From contig NZ_JABVEC010000041.1 of NCBI RefSeq assembly GCF_014323705.1, positions 1 to 64,000 of the forward strand: 64,000 nt of DNA, in the 5' to 3' direction. The notes beneath the pieces were generated by a model. The model saw nothing but the letters and a program-made list of their open reading frames with translations, ran no database searches and was not told where the DNA came from. The stretch's first letter is position 1. Every line of letters begins with the position of its first letter. This DNA is from Actinomadura alba. Lineage in GTDB: Bacteria; Actinomycetota; Actinomycetes; Streptosporangiales; Streptosporangiaceae. The translations under genes were made by a program, and so were the position numbers. Below, one piece after another: positions 17,407 through 30,418 of the stretch.

Positions 17407-18258
17407 TCAGAAGAGCGTCAGCGGCTCGGTCGGCATGGGCTCGGGCAGCGGCTCGAGTTCGGGTAGCCGGGCGCGCACGTCGTCATGAAAACGACGGGCG
17501 AGCGTCAGCGCATCGGCGTTGTCGGGGGTATGGATGAACACCGTCGGCGAGCGGCCTTCGCGCAGCCAGTCGGTGACCGTGCCGATCCACTGCTGCCAGC
17601 CCTCGATCGTCCGCGCCGTGGAGTCCCGGCCGAGGTAGCGGACCATCGGACGGTCGGTGAGAGCGACGGTCCGGCGTGGCAGCCGTGGTTTCTTCGTCCA
17701 CGCATCCCGCTCGGCATCGCTGGTCGGAGGACTCTCGAAGAAGGCGGTGGTGTCGAACGGAACCCACTCGGCATCGGCGTCGGCAAGCACCCTTTCGAGC
17801 AGCCGTTCCGACCGCGCGTCATCGAAGAACGCGCGGTGGCGGACTTCGACGGCGTACTTGTGCGAGCGGGGAAGCAGGCGAAGAAACCCCGCAAGGGTGC
17901 CGAGATCGGCCGGGGCGAATGACCCTGGCAGTTGGACCCAGAGGGCGTGGGCCCGTGGCCCGAGTGGCTCCATCGTCTCCAGGAACGATCGGAGCTCCTG
18001 ATCGATGCCGGTGAGGCGGCGCTCGTGCGTGATCGACTTGGGCAGTTTGACCACGAAGCGAAAGTCAGGGGCGGTCTGCCGCGCCCACGACTCCACTGTG
18101 CTCCTCGCCGGTGTCGCGTAGAACGTCGTGTTGCCCTCCACAGCGTTGCACCAGGTCGCATAGGACCGCAGACGCTCCCCGGCAGGGAGTGGATGAGGCA
18201 GGAAGCGCCCCCGCCATGGCGCGTGAGTCCACATCGCGCATCCCACATGAAGCCGCAT
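17407..18258 (-). CDS. DUF72 (YecE-like) protein
   Basis: A 283-residue TIM-barrel-like protein of the DUF72 family: MRLHVGCAMWTHAPWRGRFL, VEGNTTFYATP, FRFVVKLPKSITHERRL, HALWVQLPGSFAP, KYAVEVRHRAFF and TVFIHTPDNADALTLARRFH. No biochemical function is established for the family. ATG 18258 starts the conserved core but has only a weak AAGG 2 bases upstream; an in-frame GTG further up is possible. It lies between a Tn3 transposase scrap and a Tn3-type end sequence, so it may have been moved or disturbed by such an element. Confidence 0.88.
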   Translation of the reverse strand: MRLHVGCAMWTHAPWRGRFLPHPLPAGERLRSYATWCNAVEGNTTFYATPARSTVESWARQTAPDFRFVVKLPKSITHERRLTGIDQELRSFLETMEPLGPRAHALWVQLPGSFAPADLGTLAGFLRLLPRSHKYAVEVRHRAFFDDARSERLLERVLADADAEWVPFDTTAFFESPPTSDAERDAWTKKPRLPRRTVALTDRPMVRYLGRDSTARTIEGWQQWIGTVTDWLREGRSPTVFIHTPDNADALTLARRFHDDVRARLPELEPLPEPMPTEPLTLF

Positions 18259-18320
18259 GACCTTGACGGTATCCAAGGTCGCCACGGGAGTACCGAGCAC
18301 CGTTGTAGTGGCCAAGTGAC

Positions 18321-18353
18321 GGGGCTTGAGCAGCAACCACTCGGTCAGTGGCG
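18321..18353 (+). repeat. Tn3-type terminal repeat (left, inward to the right)
   Basis: Starting GGGGCTTGAGCAGCAACC and ending GGTCAGTGGCG, this 33-bp stretch matches the outer end of the 80-bp repeat of the Tn3 element at 40679 over CTTGAGCAGCAACC and, with four changes, over the rest. The stop and last codons of the FMN reductase-GNAT gene lie inside it. Confidence 0.65.
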
Positions 18354-19418
18354 TTTGGTGGCGGGTGCTGTTTCTTTGACGAGGGTGATCGTGTCGGTGG
18401 TCTGTGCGGTCACCTCGAAACCCTCCCTGCGGTAGAAGGCGATGTTGTCCAAGCTCTTCGCGCCGGTGGATAGCACGATGCGCGCGCGGTCGGGTGCGGC
18501 GGTTTGCGCAGTGCGCAGCAGCCACCGGCCCAGTCCCTGGCCTCGCAGGTCGGGCACGATGGCGAGCCGACCCAGGTGCCAGTCGGTTCCGTCGGCGCGG
18601 ACCCTGACCATGCCCAGCAGCCGGCCGTCCAGCCACAGGCCGGTGGCGTGCCAGGCCGTCAGCCAGTCGCGTACTTCGTCGACGGTCTCGTGCAGAGGCG
18701 CCAGGGTGATGGTGTCGTTGGCGATGGCCTCATCCATCCAGCAGCACCGCTGCAGCACGGTGACTTCGGGTGCGTCCTCGGGAGACAGGGGTCGCAGGTA
18801 GGAGCCCGGCAGCGGGCCGGGCTTGGAGTCTGCATGCTGACGTTCGCGCATGGGGCGCAGGGCATTGGCGACACGGGTGAGTTCCTCCAGCAGCCCTATG
18901 GCCGCGTCGTCGCGCGCCGCGTCGGGCCGCAGGCGCCCGTTCTGCAGGGCCTCGGAGATGCGGATGGCGACTGTGGCGCTCACCGGCACCAGGCGCAGCG
19001 TGGTCACGACCTGCTTGGCATGCTGGACCGACCGGGTGCCTGCCGAGGTGTTGCCGTAGCTGACGAACCCGATCGGCTTCCACGCCCATTCGCGGCTGAG
19101 GTAATCCAGCGCGTTCTTCAGGCTCGCCGGCATTCCGTAGTTGTACTCGGGGGTGACGGCGACGAAGCCGTCCGCCGCATCGACGATCGCGCTCCACCGC
19201 CTGGTGTGCTCGTGCCGGTAGACGCCCGAGGACGGGTGCTCCTCTTCGTCCAGGAACGGCAGGTTCAGCTCGGTGAGGTCGACCGGTACCAGCTCGGCGC
19301 CGAGCTCGGCAGCGCGTTGCCGCACGGCCCCGGTCAGCCACCGTTGGATCTGGGGGCCCAGGGCGCCGGGTCGGGTGCTGCACGTGAGCACCATGACACG
19401 CAATGATTTCGTTGACAT
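18345..19418 (-). CDS. FMN reductase-GNAT acetyltransferase fusion
   Basis: A 357-residue two-domain protein. Residues 1-185 are an NADPH-dependent FMN reductase/flavodoxin-like domain (LRVMVLTCSTRPGALGPQI, VAVTPEYNYGMPASLKNALD, PIGFVSYGNTSAGTRSVQH). Residues about 205-350 are a GNAT N-acetyltransferase with the acetyl-CoA loop LRGQGLGRWLLRTA and a C-terminal NIAFYRREGFE. The domains are usually separate proteins. It starts at ATG 19418 and diverges from a MarR gene 31 bases away with matching start-codon sequence, so MarR control is very likely. The last codons read into a Tn3-type terminal repeat. Confidence 0.9.
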   Translation of the reverse strand: MSTKSLRVMVLTCSTRPGALGPQIQRWLTGAVRQRAAELGAELVPVDLTELNLPFLDEEEHPSSGVYRHEHTRRWSAIVDAADGFVAVTPEYNYGMPASLKNALDYLSREWAWKPIGFVSYGNTSAGTRSVQHAKQVVTTLRLVPVSATVAIRISEALQNGRLRPDAARDDAAIGLLEELTRVANALRPMRERQHADSKPGPLPGSYLRPLSPEDAPEVTVLQRCCWMDEAIANDTITLAPLHETVDEVRDWLTAWHATGLWLDGRLLGMVRVRADGTDWHLGRLAIVPDLRGQGLGRWLLRTAQTAAPDRARIVLSTGAKSLDNIAFYRREGFEVTAQTTDTITLVKETAPATKRH

Positions 19419-19463
19419 GGAAACGAAGTGTAAGTGGTAGATTGATTACATGTCAACGAAATC
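19405..19463. promoter_or_regulatory. Inverted repeat covering both divergent start codons
   Basis: ATGTCAACGAAATC (14 bp) occurs at 19450-19463 on the plus strand and at 19418-19405 on the minus strand, so both divergent genes begin with the same 14 bases around a 31-base gap. On the left, TTCGTT-N8-AACGAA makes a second, compact dyad. These are good candidate MarR sites placed to block transcription and translation initiation of both genes. Confidence 0.6.
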
Positions 19464-19920
19464 GCCGGGCACCTCAACGGGTGCGATGCGCTGGCTGGAC
19501 GCGGACGAGGAGCGGGCCTGGCGCGCGTTCCGGCGGATCATGGTCGCCGTTCAGACCGGTACGGCGCACGATCTGGCCGCGATCGGACTCTCCGAAGCCG
19601 ATTACGAGGTCCTCAGCACGCTCTCCGAGCGCCCCGGCCACACCAGCAGCCTGGGCGAGCAAGCGATGAAGATGGGCTGGTCACGCAGTCGACTGTCCCG
19701 GCACGCCACGCGAATGGAGGCGCGCGGCTTGCTGCGGCGCGCACCCGATGCGGCCGACGGCCGGGGCTGCTTGCTCGTGCTCACCGACGACGGCCTGGCC
19801 ACACTGCACACTGCGGCACCGGCCCACCTCACCTCGGTACGTCGCCACTTCATCGACCGACTCACCCCAGGCGACCTCACCGCCATCGAACGCATCGCCC
19901 AGCACCTGGAATCAGACTGA
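19450..19920 (+). CDS. MarR-family transcriptional regulator
   Basis: A 156-residue winged-helix protein: LSEADYEVLSTLSERPGHTS, SLGEQAMKMGWSRSRLSRHA (recognition helix) and LLRRAPDAADGRGCLLVLTD (wing), then a C-terminal dimerisation helix ending IERIAQHLESD. It starts at ATG 19450 and diverges from the FMN reductase-GNAT fusion, which it presumably represses. Both lie between Tn3-type end sequences at 18321 and about 20000-20060. Confidence 0.93.
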   Translation: MSTKSPGTSTGAMRWLDADEERAWRAFRRIMVAVQTGTAHDLAAIGLSEADYEVLSTLSERPGHTSSLGEQAMKMGWSRSRLSRHATRMEARGLLRRAPDAADGRGCLLVLTDDGLATLHTAAPAHLTSVRRHFIDRLTPGDLTAIERIAQHLESD

Positions 19921-19999
19921 TGTCCACCCCGGTGGTTCGGTCACTCACGGGCTAGTGAAGCAAGCCCGCGCCCTGATCCGTGGGCACACCCGTCACACA

Positions 20000-20060
20000 C
20001 ATCGGCGCGGTGGGTGGCGGTAACTCCGCCCAGGCCGCCTCGCTAGCGGCGATCGACCCT
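20000..20060 (-). repeat. Tn3-type subterminal repeat (right, inward to the left)
   Basis: This stretch shares CATCGG-N2-CGGTGG-N2 and then GGCGGTAACTCCGCCC, plus a looser tail, with the inner part of the right terminal repeat at 46729-46808. About three quarters of positions agree by eye. The outermost CTTGAGCAGCAACC portion is not recognisable here. Confidence 0.5.
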
Positions 20061-20063
20061 AGA

Positions 20064-20891
20064 TCAGTCATCCGGCCCAGTAGATCCTCGCGGTCCAGTG
20101 TCGGCCAGTGCCTGTACGGGGAGGAGGCGCGGGCGTTTGGCCGTGCGGCCGTCTCCGGACGAACGGCCGCGCAGGCGTCTGCCCAGCCATGGGCCGAGGA
20201 AGGCGGCGACCCAGCGCAGTTCACCGGGGACGGCACGCCATCCGCCGGGCGAGGAGGTTTCCGGAGGCAGGGGGTGCGTCCAGGAGTCGTCGCTATCGGG
20301 CAGGGCAAGGGCGTGGGCGATGGCGGCGGCGATCCGCTGGTGACCGAGCGGGCCGGCATGAAGCCGATCCAGGGTCCACAGGCGGGCATCGGTGACCACC
20401 GGGTGGTGGCCGGTCTCGGCGACGGTGACCCCATGGCGGCGGGCCGCGTGGCGGATGCGGTCGTTGAGGGCGGTGACGCGGGAGGTGAGCGGGCGGGCGA
20501 GGGGCGTGATCCGCGCCACGTCCGGGAAGGTGACCGTGGCGACGCGGGCGCCCTGGGCGGTGAGTGCGGCGAACATCGCCTCCAGGTGGCCGGCGACCTC
20601 GTCGGCGTCGAACCGCGGCCGCAGCAGGTCGTTGACCCCGGCGACCACGGTGGCCAGGTCGGGGCGCAGTGCGAGGGCGGGGGCCAGCTGCTCGGCGTGG
20701 ACCTGCCCGGCCAGGCGTCCTCGTACGGCCAGGTTGGCGTATTGCAGATCGGGGCTGTGCTGCGCGAGGTGTTCGGCGAGTCGGTCGGCCCAGCCTCGGA
20801 GGCCGACGATGTCGTCGCCGTCACCGAGGCCCTCGGTCTGGCTGTCGCCCAGGGCGACATAGCGCAGGTAGCGCGGGTCAGTGCCGTGCAT
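20064..20891 (-). CDS. SGNH/GDSL hydrolase
   Basis: A 275-residue esterase-type protein. Block I is YVALGDSQTEGLG (nucleophile Ser17), block III is VVAGVNDLLRP, and the catalytic Asp/His are in LWTLDRLHAGPLGHQRIA. The block V histidine follows the aspartate by two residues, as usual. There is no signal peptide, so it is cytoplasmic. The C-terminal 70 residues are Arg/Pro-rich and look disordered. It overlaps the upstream PadR gene by 14 bases, indicating co-transcription and translational coupling. Confidence 0.9.
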   Translation of the reverse strand: MHGTDPRYLRYVALGDSQTEGLGDGDDIVGLRGWADRLAEHLAQHSPDLQYANLAVRGRLAGQVHAEQLAPALALRPDLATVVAGVNDLLRPRFDADEVAGHLEAMFAALTAQGARVATVTFPDVARITPLARPLTSRVTALNDRIRHAARRHGVTVAETGHHPVVTDARLWTLDRLHAGPLGHQRIAAAIAHALALPDSDDSWTHPLPPETSSPGGWRAVPGELRWVAAFLGPWLGRRLRGRSSGDGRTAKRPRLLPVQALADTGPRGSTGPDD

Positions 20892-21447
20892 GGGCGCCTT
20901 GCCTCTCCCGCAGGACGGCGGCCGTGCGCTCGCACCAGTCGCGGTTGCCTTGCTCGAAGGCGAGACCGCGCAGGCATGTCAGGTAGGGGCCGATGCGCTC
21001 GCCGTGGCGCAGGAACTCCTCTTCGGTGCGGTCGCCCCGCATCGTGTGCAGCAGCCTGCCGAACAGGTCGATCTTGGCCTGCGCGAAGGCGGAGCGCTCG
21101 GTCAGTTGCGCGATCAGCGTCTCGGTGTCGACATGGTCTGCGGCCTGGACCTTGACGGCCAGGTCGTCGCGGATGAACGAGGGCTTGGCGGCAAGCGCCG
21201 TGAAGCGCTCCAGCTCGGCCAGGCCGGCGCCGGTGACCCGGAACACGCGCTTGTTGGGCCGGGTGTCCTGGACCACCTCCCGGCCTGCGACCAGCCCGTC
21301 CCGCTCCAGCCGGGTCAGCTCGGCGTACAGCTGCTGTGGCTGGGCGTGCCAGAAGTTCGCCACACCCAGGTCGAACACCTTGGCCAGCTGGTACCCGCTC
21401 AGCTCCTCGTCGAGCAGCGCCGCCAGTACGGCGTGGCGCAACGCCAT
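20878..21447 (-). CDS. PadR-family transcriptional regulator (PadR/Vir type)
   Basis: A 189-residue regulator. The PadR winged helix is at residues 1-80 (MALRHAVLAALLDEELSGYQ, FWHAQPQQLYAELTRLERDG, FRVTGAGLAELERF) and a long C-terminal helical domain follows (Vir_C_2-like: RHGERIGPYLTCLRGLAFEQ). It is first in a two-gene operon with an SGNH hydrolase. PadR proteins usually repress their own operon in response to a small aromatic or drug ligand. Confidence 0.92.
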   Translation of the reverse strand: MALRHAVLAALLDEELSGYQLAKVFDLGVANFWHAQPQQLYAELTRLERDGLVAGREVVQDTRPNKRVFRVTGAGLAELERFTALAAKPSFIRDDLAVKVQAADHVDTETLIAQLTERSAFAQAKIDLFGRLLHTMRGDRTEEEFLRHGERIGPYLTCLRGLAFEQGNRDWCERTAAVLRERQGAHARH

Positions 21448-21621
21448 CGGATCTCCTCCTCCGTGTCCCTGTCCACGAACGCCGTCACATGCTACTCATG
21501 AGCATGAGTAGCCATATTCATGACTATAGACGACGGGTCGTGATCTCAGCAGACCGCTTCCGCACTGTTGGCCATCTGGCCAGTCGCGCAGGTCGGCAGC
21601 GTCACGAACCGGCCGGGGACG

Positions 21622-22080
21622 TCAGTCGGTGACCTTGATCTTCTTCATGGTGGGCTGGGAGATCACGCGTGCGACACCGGGGATACCGATGATCTTGTTG
21701 GTCTGGAAGGCTTCGTAGGCGGCGTAGTCGGCGACGAGGACGCGCAGGTAGTAGTCGGGGGTGCCGAACACGCGGCGGAACTCGACGACTTCCTCGTAGG
21801 CGGCGATCGTGGTCTCCAGCCCCTCCAGGGTCTTCAGGTCGCTGACGGAGACCTCGATGGAGACCATGACCTCCAGCCCCCAGCCGACCGCCTCGGGGTT
21901 GATGCGGGCCCGGTAGCCGCTGATGATCCCGGCCTCCTCCAGCCGCTTCACCCGCCGCAGGCACGGCGGGGGCGTCAGTCCGACCCGCTTGGCCAGTTCG
22001 ACGTTGGTCAGCCGACCGTCCCGCTGAAGGTGAAACAAGATTTCGCGATCAAGCTGATCGAGTTCACGTTCATTACCCAT
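21622..22080 (-). CDS. Lrp/AsnC-family regulator
   Basis: A 152-residue feast/famine regulator. The HTH is QLDREILFHLQRDGRLTNVE, LAKRVGLTPPPCLRRVKRLE, and the RAM/effector domain is MVSIEVSVSD, EEVVEFRRVFGTPDYYLRVL, VARVISQPTMKKIKVTD. It is divergent from azlCD (branched-chain amino acid export) with a clear dyad between, as in the known Lrp-AzlCD pairs, so it probably senses a branched-chain amino acid and controls the exporter. Confidence 0.93.
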   Translation of the reverse strand: MGNERELDQLDREILFHLQRDGRLTNVELAKRVGLTPPPCLRRVKRLEEAGIISGYRARINPEAVGWGLEVMVSIEVSVSDLKTLEGLETTIAAYEEVVEFRRVFGTPDYYLRVLVADYAAYEAFQTNKIIGIPGVARVISQPTMKKIKVTD

Positions 22081-22119
22081 GAGATGATCCTAGGGTCATA
22101 TTTCGAAACCATATAAGCC

Positions 22120-22139
22120 GCAATTCTTCCTAGAATTGC
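22120..22139. promoter_or_regulatory. Perfect dyad in the Lrp-azlC promoter region
   Basis: GCAATTCT-TCCT-AGAATTGC lies just upstream of the azlC ATG, in a conspicuously AT-rich 60-base gap. It is long, symmetric and AT-centred, as expected for an Lrp/AsnC operator; it would overlap the azlC start region. Confidence 0.65.
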
Positions 22140-22143
22140 CCCC

Positions 22144-22890
22144 ATGGCAACGCCTCCGGCCGAGCGTACCGACTCTCCCCCAACTGCCCTGACGCCTCGC
22201 CGTGGGCTGCGATCCGACCTGATGCGAGCACTGAAGGACTCCGGCTCCGTGGGCCTGGGCGCGTTCCCGATGGGCGTAGCCTTCGGCGTCCTGGTCGTTC
22301 ACTCAGGCCTGCACTGGTGGTGGGCGAGCGTCTTCTCCGGCTTCATCTACGCCGGCTCCCTGGAGTTCCTCTTCCTCGGCCTGGTCCTGGCGGCCGCGCC
22401 GCTCGCCTCGGTCGCCGTGACGGCGTTCCTGGTCAACTTCCGGCACGTCTTCTACGCCCTGTCCTTTCCCCTGCACCGCGTACGAGGACGCCTCGGCAAG
22501 GGGTACAGCACCTTCGCCCTGTCCGACGAGGCGTACGCGGTCACCACCGGCGAGGCCGCCCAGTCCTTCTCCAGCCGTCGCGTCCTGTGGCTCCAGGGGT
22601 TCATCCACCTCTACTGGGCCGGCGGGGCGACGACCGGCGCCCTGCTCGGCTCGGTCATCCCCGCTCAGATCACCGGCCTGGACTTCGCGGTGACCGCCCT
22701 GTTCACCGTCCTGGCCATCGACGCCTTCCGCGCCCGCCGCGACATCCCCATCCCCCTCCTGGCCCTTGCGTGCGCGCTGGTCGGCCGGTTCGCCTTCCCC
22801 GGCCAGATGCTGCCGGCCGCCTTCGCCATCTTCACCGCCGGCCTGCTGACCCGCTACGCCTGGACACGGAGGGAGCGTGCTCATGCCTGA
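22144..22890 (+). CDS. azlC: AzlC-type branched-chain amino acid exporter subunit
   Basis: A 248-residue polytopic membrane protein of the AzlC family: GLGAFPMGVAFGVLVVHSGL, SVFSGFIYAGSLEFLFLGL, FLVNFRHVFYALSFPL, FALSDEAYAV, GFIHLYWAGGATTGALLG. AzlC and the small AzlD together export branched-chain amino acids. The gene overlaps azlD by 8 bases and is divergent from an Lrp gene, the classical arrangement. Confidence 0.94.
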   Translation: MATPPAERTDSPPTALTPRRGLRSDLMRALKDSGSVGLGAFPMGVAFGVLVVHSGLHWWWASVFSGFIYAGSLEFLFLGLVLAAAPLASVAVTAFLVNFRHVFYALSFPLHRVRGRLGKGYSTFALSDEAYAVTTGEAAQSFSSRRVLWLQGFIHLYWAGGATTGALLGSVIPAQITGLDFAVTALFTVLAIDAFRARRDIPIPLLALACALVGRFAFPGQMLPAAFAIFTAGLLTRYAWTRRERAHA

Positions 22891-23215
22891 CACCGGCTAC
22901 CTGATCGCCGCGGTGGCCACCGCCGTCGCGGTCACCTGGGCTCTGCGCGCCCTCCCCTTCGCCGCCCTCGCGCCCCTGCGGTCCAGCCCGCTGGTCGCCT
23001 ACCTCAACACCGCGATGCCGGTCGGCGTGATGGTCATTCTCGCCGTCTACACCCTGCGTAGCTTCAATCCGCACGTGCCCGATCGGGCATGGCCGACCGC
23101 GCTGGCGCTCGCCTTCACCGTGGCCGTGCACCTGTGGCGGCGCAACGTCCTGCTGTCCATCCTCGGCGGCACCGCCGTCCATGTCGCCCTCGCCAGCACT
23201 CTCTTCGTCCACTGA
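22883..23215 (+). CDS. azlD: AzlD-type exporter small subunit
   Basis: A 110-residue membrane protein with about four hydrophobic segments: TGYLIAAVATAVAVTWALRA, PFAALAPLRSSPLVAYLNTA, MPVGVMVILAVYTLRS, NVLLSILGGTAVHVAL. It partners AzlC. ATG 22883 has GGAGGG 9 bases upstream and overlaps the azlC stop; GTG 22877 would be too close to that site. Confidence 0.92.
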   Translation: MPDTGYLIAAVATAVAVTWALRALPFAALAPLRSSPLVAYLNTAMPVGVMVILAVYTLRSFNPHVPDRAWPTALALAFTVAVHLWRRNVLLSILGGTAVHVALASTLFVH

Positions 23216-23472
23216 CCGGTCGCACGCTCACGTGCCCGATATCGAGATGGCCGCTGAGTACTTGGTACCCGACGACGTCGAAGCCGACGTTGTTGGACTC
23301 CTCGAAGTCGGGCCGAAACCGACGGCTTTTGGTCGTTTCCCACAACTGGGGCCGCGTAGCGTGCGCTGTCAGCGACATGGCGCTGCCAGCCGATAGACGG
23401 AAAGGTGAACACTGCCAGGGGGCCGCCGCGTCGCGGCGCGCACATCGTTGGTCTACAGGAGGGCTCGGTCGG
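23216..23472. other. Intergenic stretch before the carboxylase gene
   Basis: No gene is supported. An open frame on the plus strand (about 23230-23396) contains no recognisable motif. AGGAGGG at about 23457-23463 is the ribosome-binding site of the carboxylase. Confidence 0.5.
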
Positions 23473-28977
<5,505 letters not shown>

Positions 28978-29372
28978 GTGAGACGCTACGTTGAGGACCT
29001 CGCTCAAGCCAGACTGCTCGTACGCCAAGCGCCTGCACCGGTGCGGACGCGTTCTGCGCCTCGCGCCTCGCGAATGGCGGACGGCTGTACGGGACGCTGC
29101 CCACCCCTTTCGGCGGAACGAGGAGTCAACGCCCCTGCGCCTCGGGCGTGGCGAGGGCGTCGAGCAGGCCGGGGAACGCCTCGTCCATCTCGGCGCGGCG
29201 GAGGGCGTTCATCAACTACGGCTGGTACTAGGCGCCGAGACCGGCGACACCAGCGAACCAGTGATCACATGTCCTCCGAAGGCCGGTTGTTCCTCCACAT
29301 CCTTGCCGCGGTCGCCGAAGATGACCGCGCGGCCAACCACCAGAGACCAGCCGAGCCGTCTACGTCCCGCCC
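28978..29372. other. Intergenic stretch with decayed coding traces
   Basis: No intact gene. Antisense to 29140-29215, MNALRRAEMDEAFPGLLDAL then ATPEAQGR and a stop looks like the tail of a regulator or small enzyme. Antisense to 29270-29345, GRAVIFGDRGKDVEEQPAFG also looks coding. Neither has a front end and I cannot name the families with confidence. Confidence 0.35.
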
Positions 29373-30258
29373 TCAGTCCGGCATCACATAAGGTGACCGA
29401 CGACGGAGAGGCGGGCGCGATGTCCGGGGAGATGAACTGCGCAGCAGCTCTCGAGTGAGGGCGTCCAACCGCGCCGCGGCGTCCTTGTCAAAGGACGGAT
29501 GCAGGAGGCTGATACGTCTGCCCTCCGCAAAGGCGCTCAGTGGTTCACGGGGCGGAGTGTCGACAATTGCAATGATCGGGACGATCCCCACTTCAACCGG
29601 CTGCGCGATCCTCTTCATTTCGGCGACATAGGCCGCGGTGGGAGCATCGAACTCGCCCGCGAAACCGGTCCGTGTTCCGCCGGGGAACAGCAGCACATAG
29701 CGAGTACGGTATCCGCGATGCTCAGCGGCGAATGAGACCCCGAGGAGGTCGTTCAGCTTACCGCCCTGGAACATGGCCGACCAGCCGTCGTAGCCGTGTT
29801 CCATCCCGAGGTCATCCCACTGGATGCTCCCCGCGCCCACCCCGGGGCCAGCGACGTTCATGATGACAGGATCGTCGGCCTTCTCCATCTGGTCGACCAG
29901 GCCGTATCCGAGCAGGAACCGACTCAGGTAGTACAGCGCAAAATTGTGCTCGAACCCTTCGGAGGTCACCGTGCGATAGGAACGGAAGTATCGCGCGCAC
30001 AGCACGAGAACGTCCACTACCGCGAATCTTGCTTTGATTTCCCCGATTGACGCGTTGGTTTTCGCTGACGAGGCTGAGGTCCGCCCGTATGAAGAAGGCC
30101 CGGCCGCCGGAACCTTCCTTCTCCGCCGCGTCGAGAAACCTCTTTCCCTTCGCCGAATCGGGACCGATGATGATCACTTGATCGCCCCGGTCGAGGTAGG
30201 TATATCCGAGCGCCTCCCCGATACCCGAGGTGCCTCCTGACACAACAATTGTTTTCAA
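29373..30258 (-). pseudogene. Short-chain dehydrogenase with a frameshift
   Basis: TTG 30258, 8 bases after GGAGGA, opens MKTIVVSGGTSGIGEALGYT, DRGDQVIIIGPDSAKGKRF and FIRADLSLVSENQR: a complete SDR front with the NAD(P) site. At about 30040-30050 the frame breaks. In another frame the protein continues as EIKARFAVVDVLVLCARYF, EGFEHNFALYYLSRFLLGYG and MNVAGPGVGAGSIQWDD to a stop at 29373. A single extra base restores one ORF of about 294 codons. So this is a recent pseudogene or a sequencing error. The family resembles SDRs found near actinomycete secondary-metabolite genes. Confidence 0.8.
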
Positions 30259-30418
30259 TGCGATGCTCCTCCGAATACAGTCGCCGCCCGGACACTCCCT
30301 CACACCGACTCAGGAACGTAAGCGACGTCCGGATCCTGGCCGTCTCCGGTCGTCTCGGTGATTCCGTGATCACGGGGTACCAGCAGTTTTCCGACCTGTG
30401 TCCCAGGCATTCACATGG

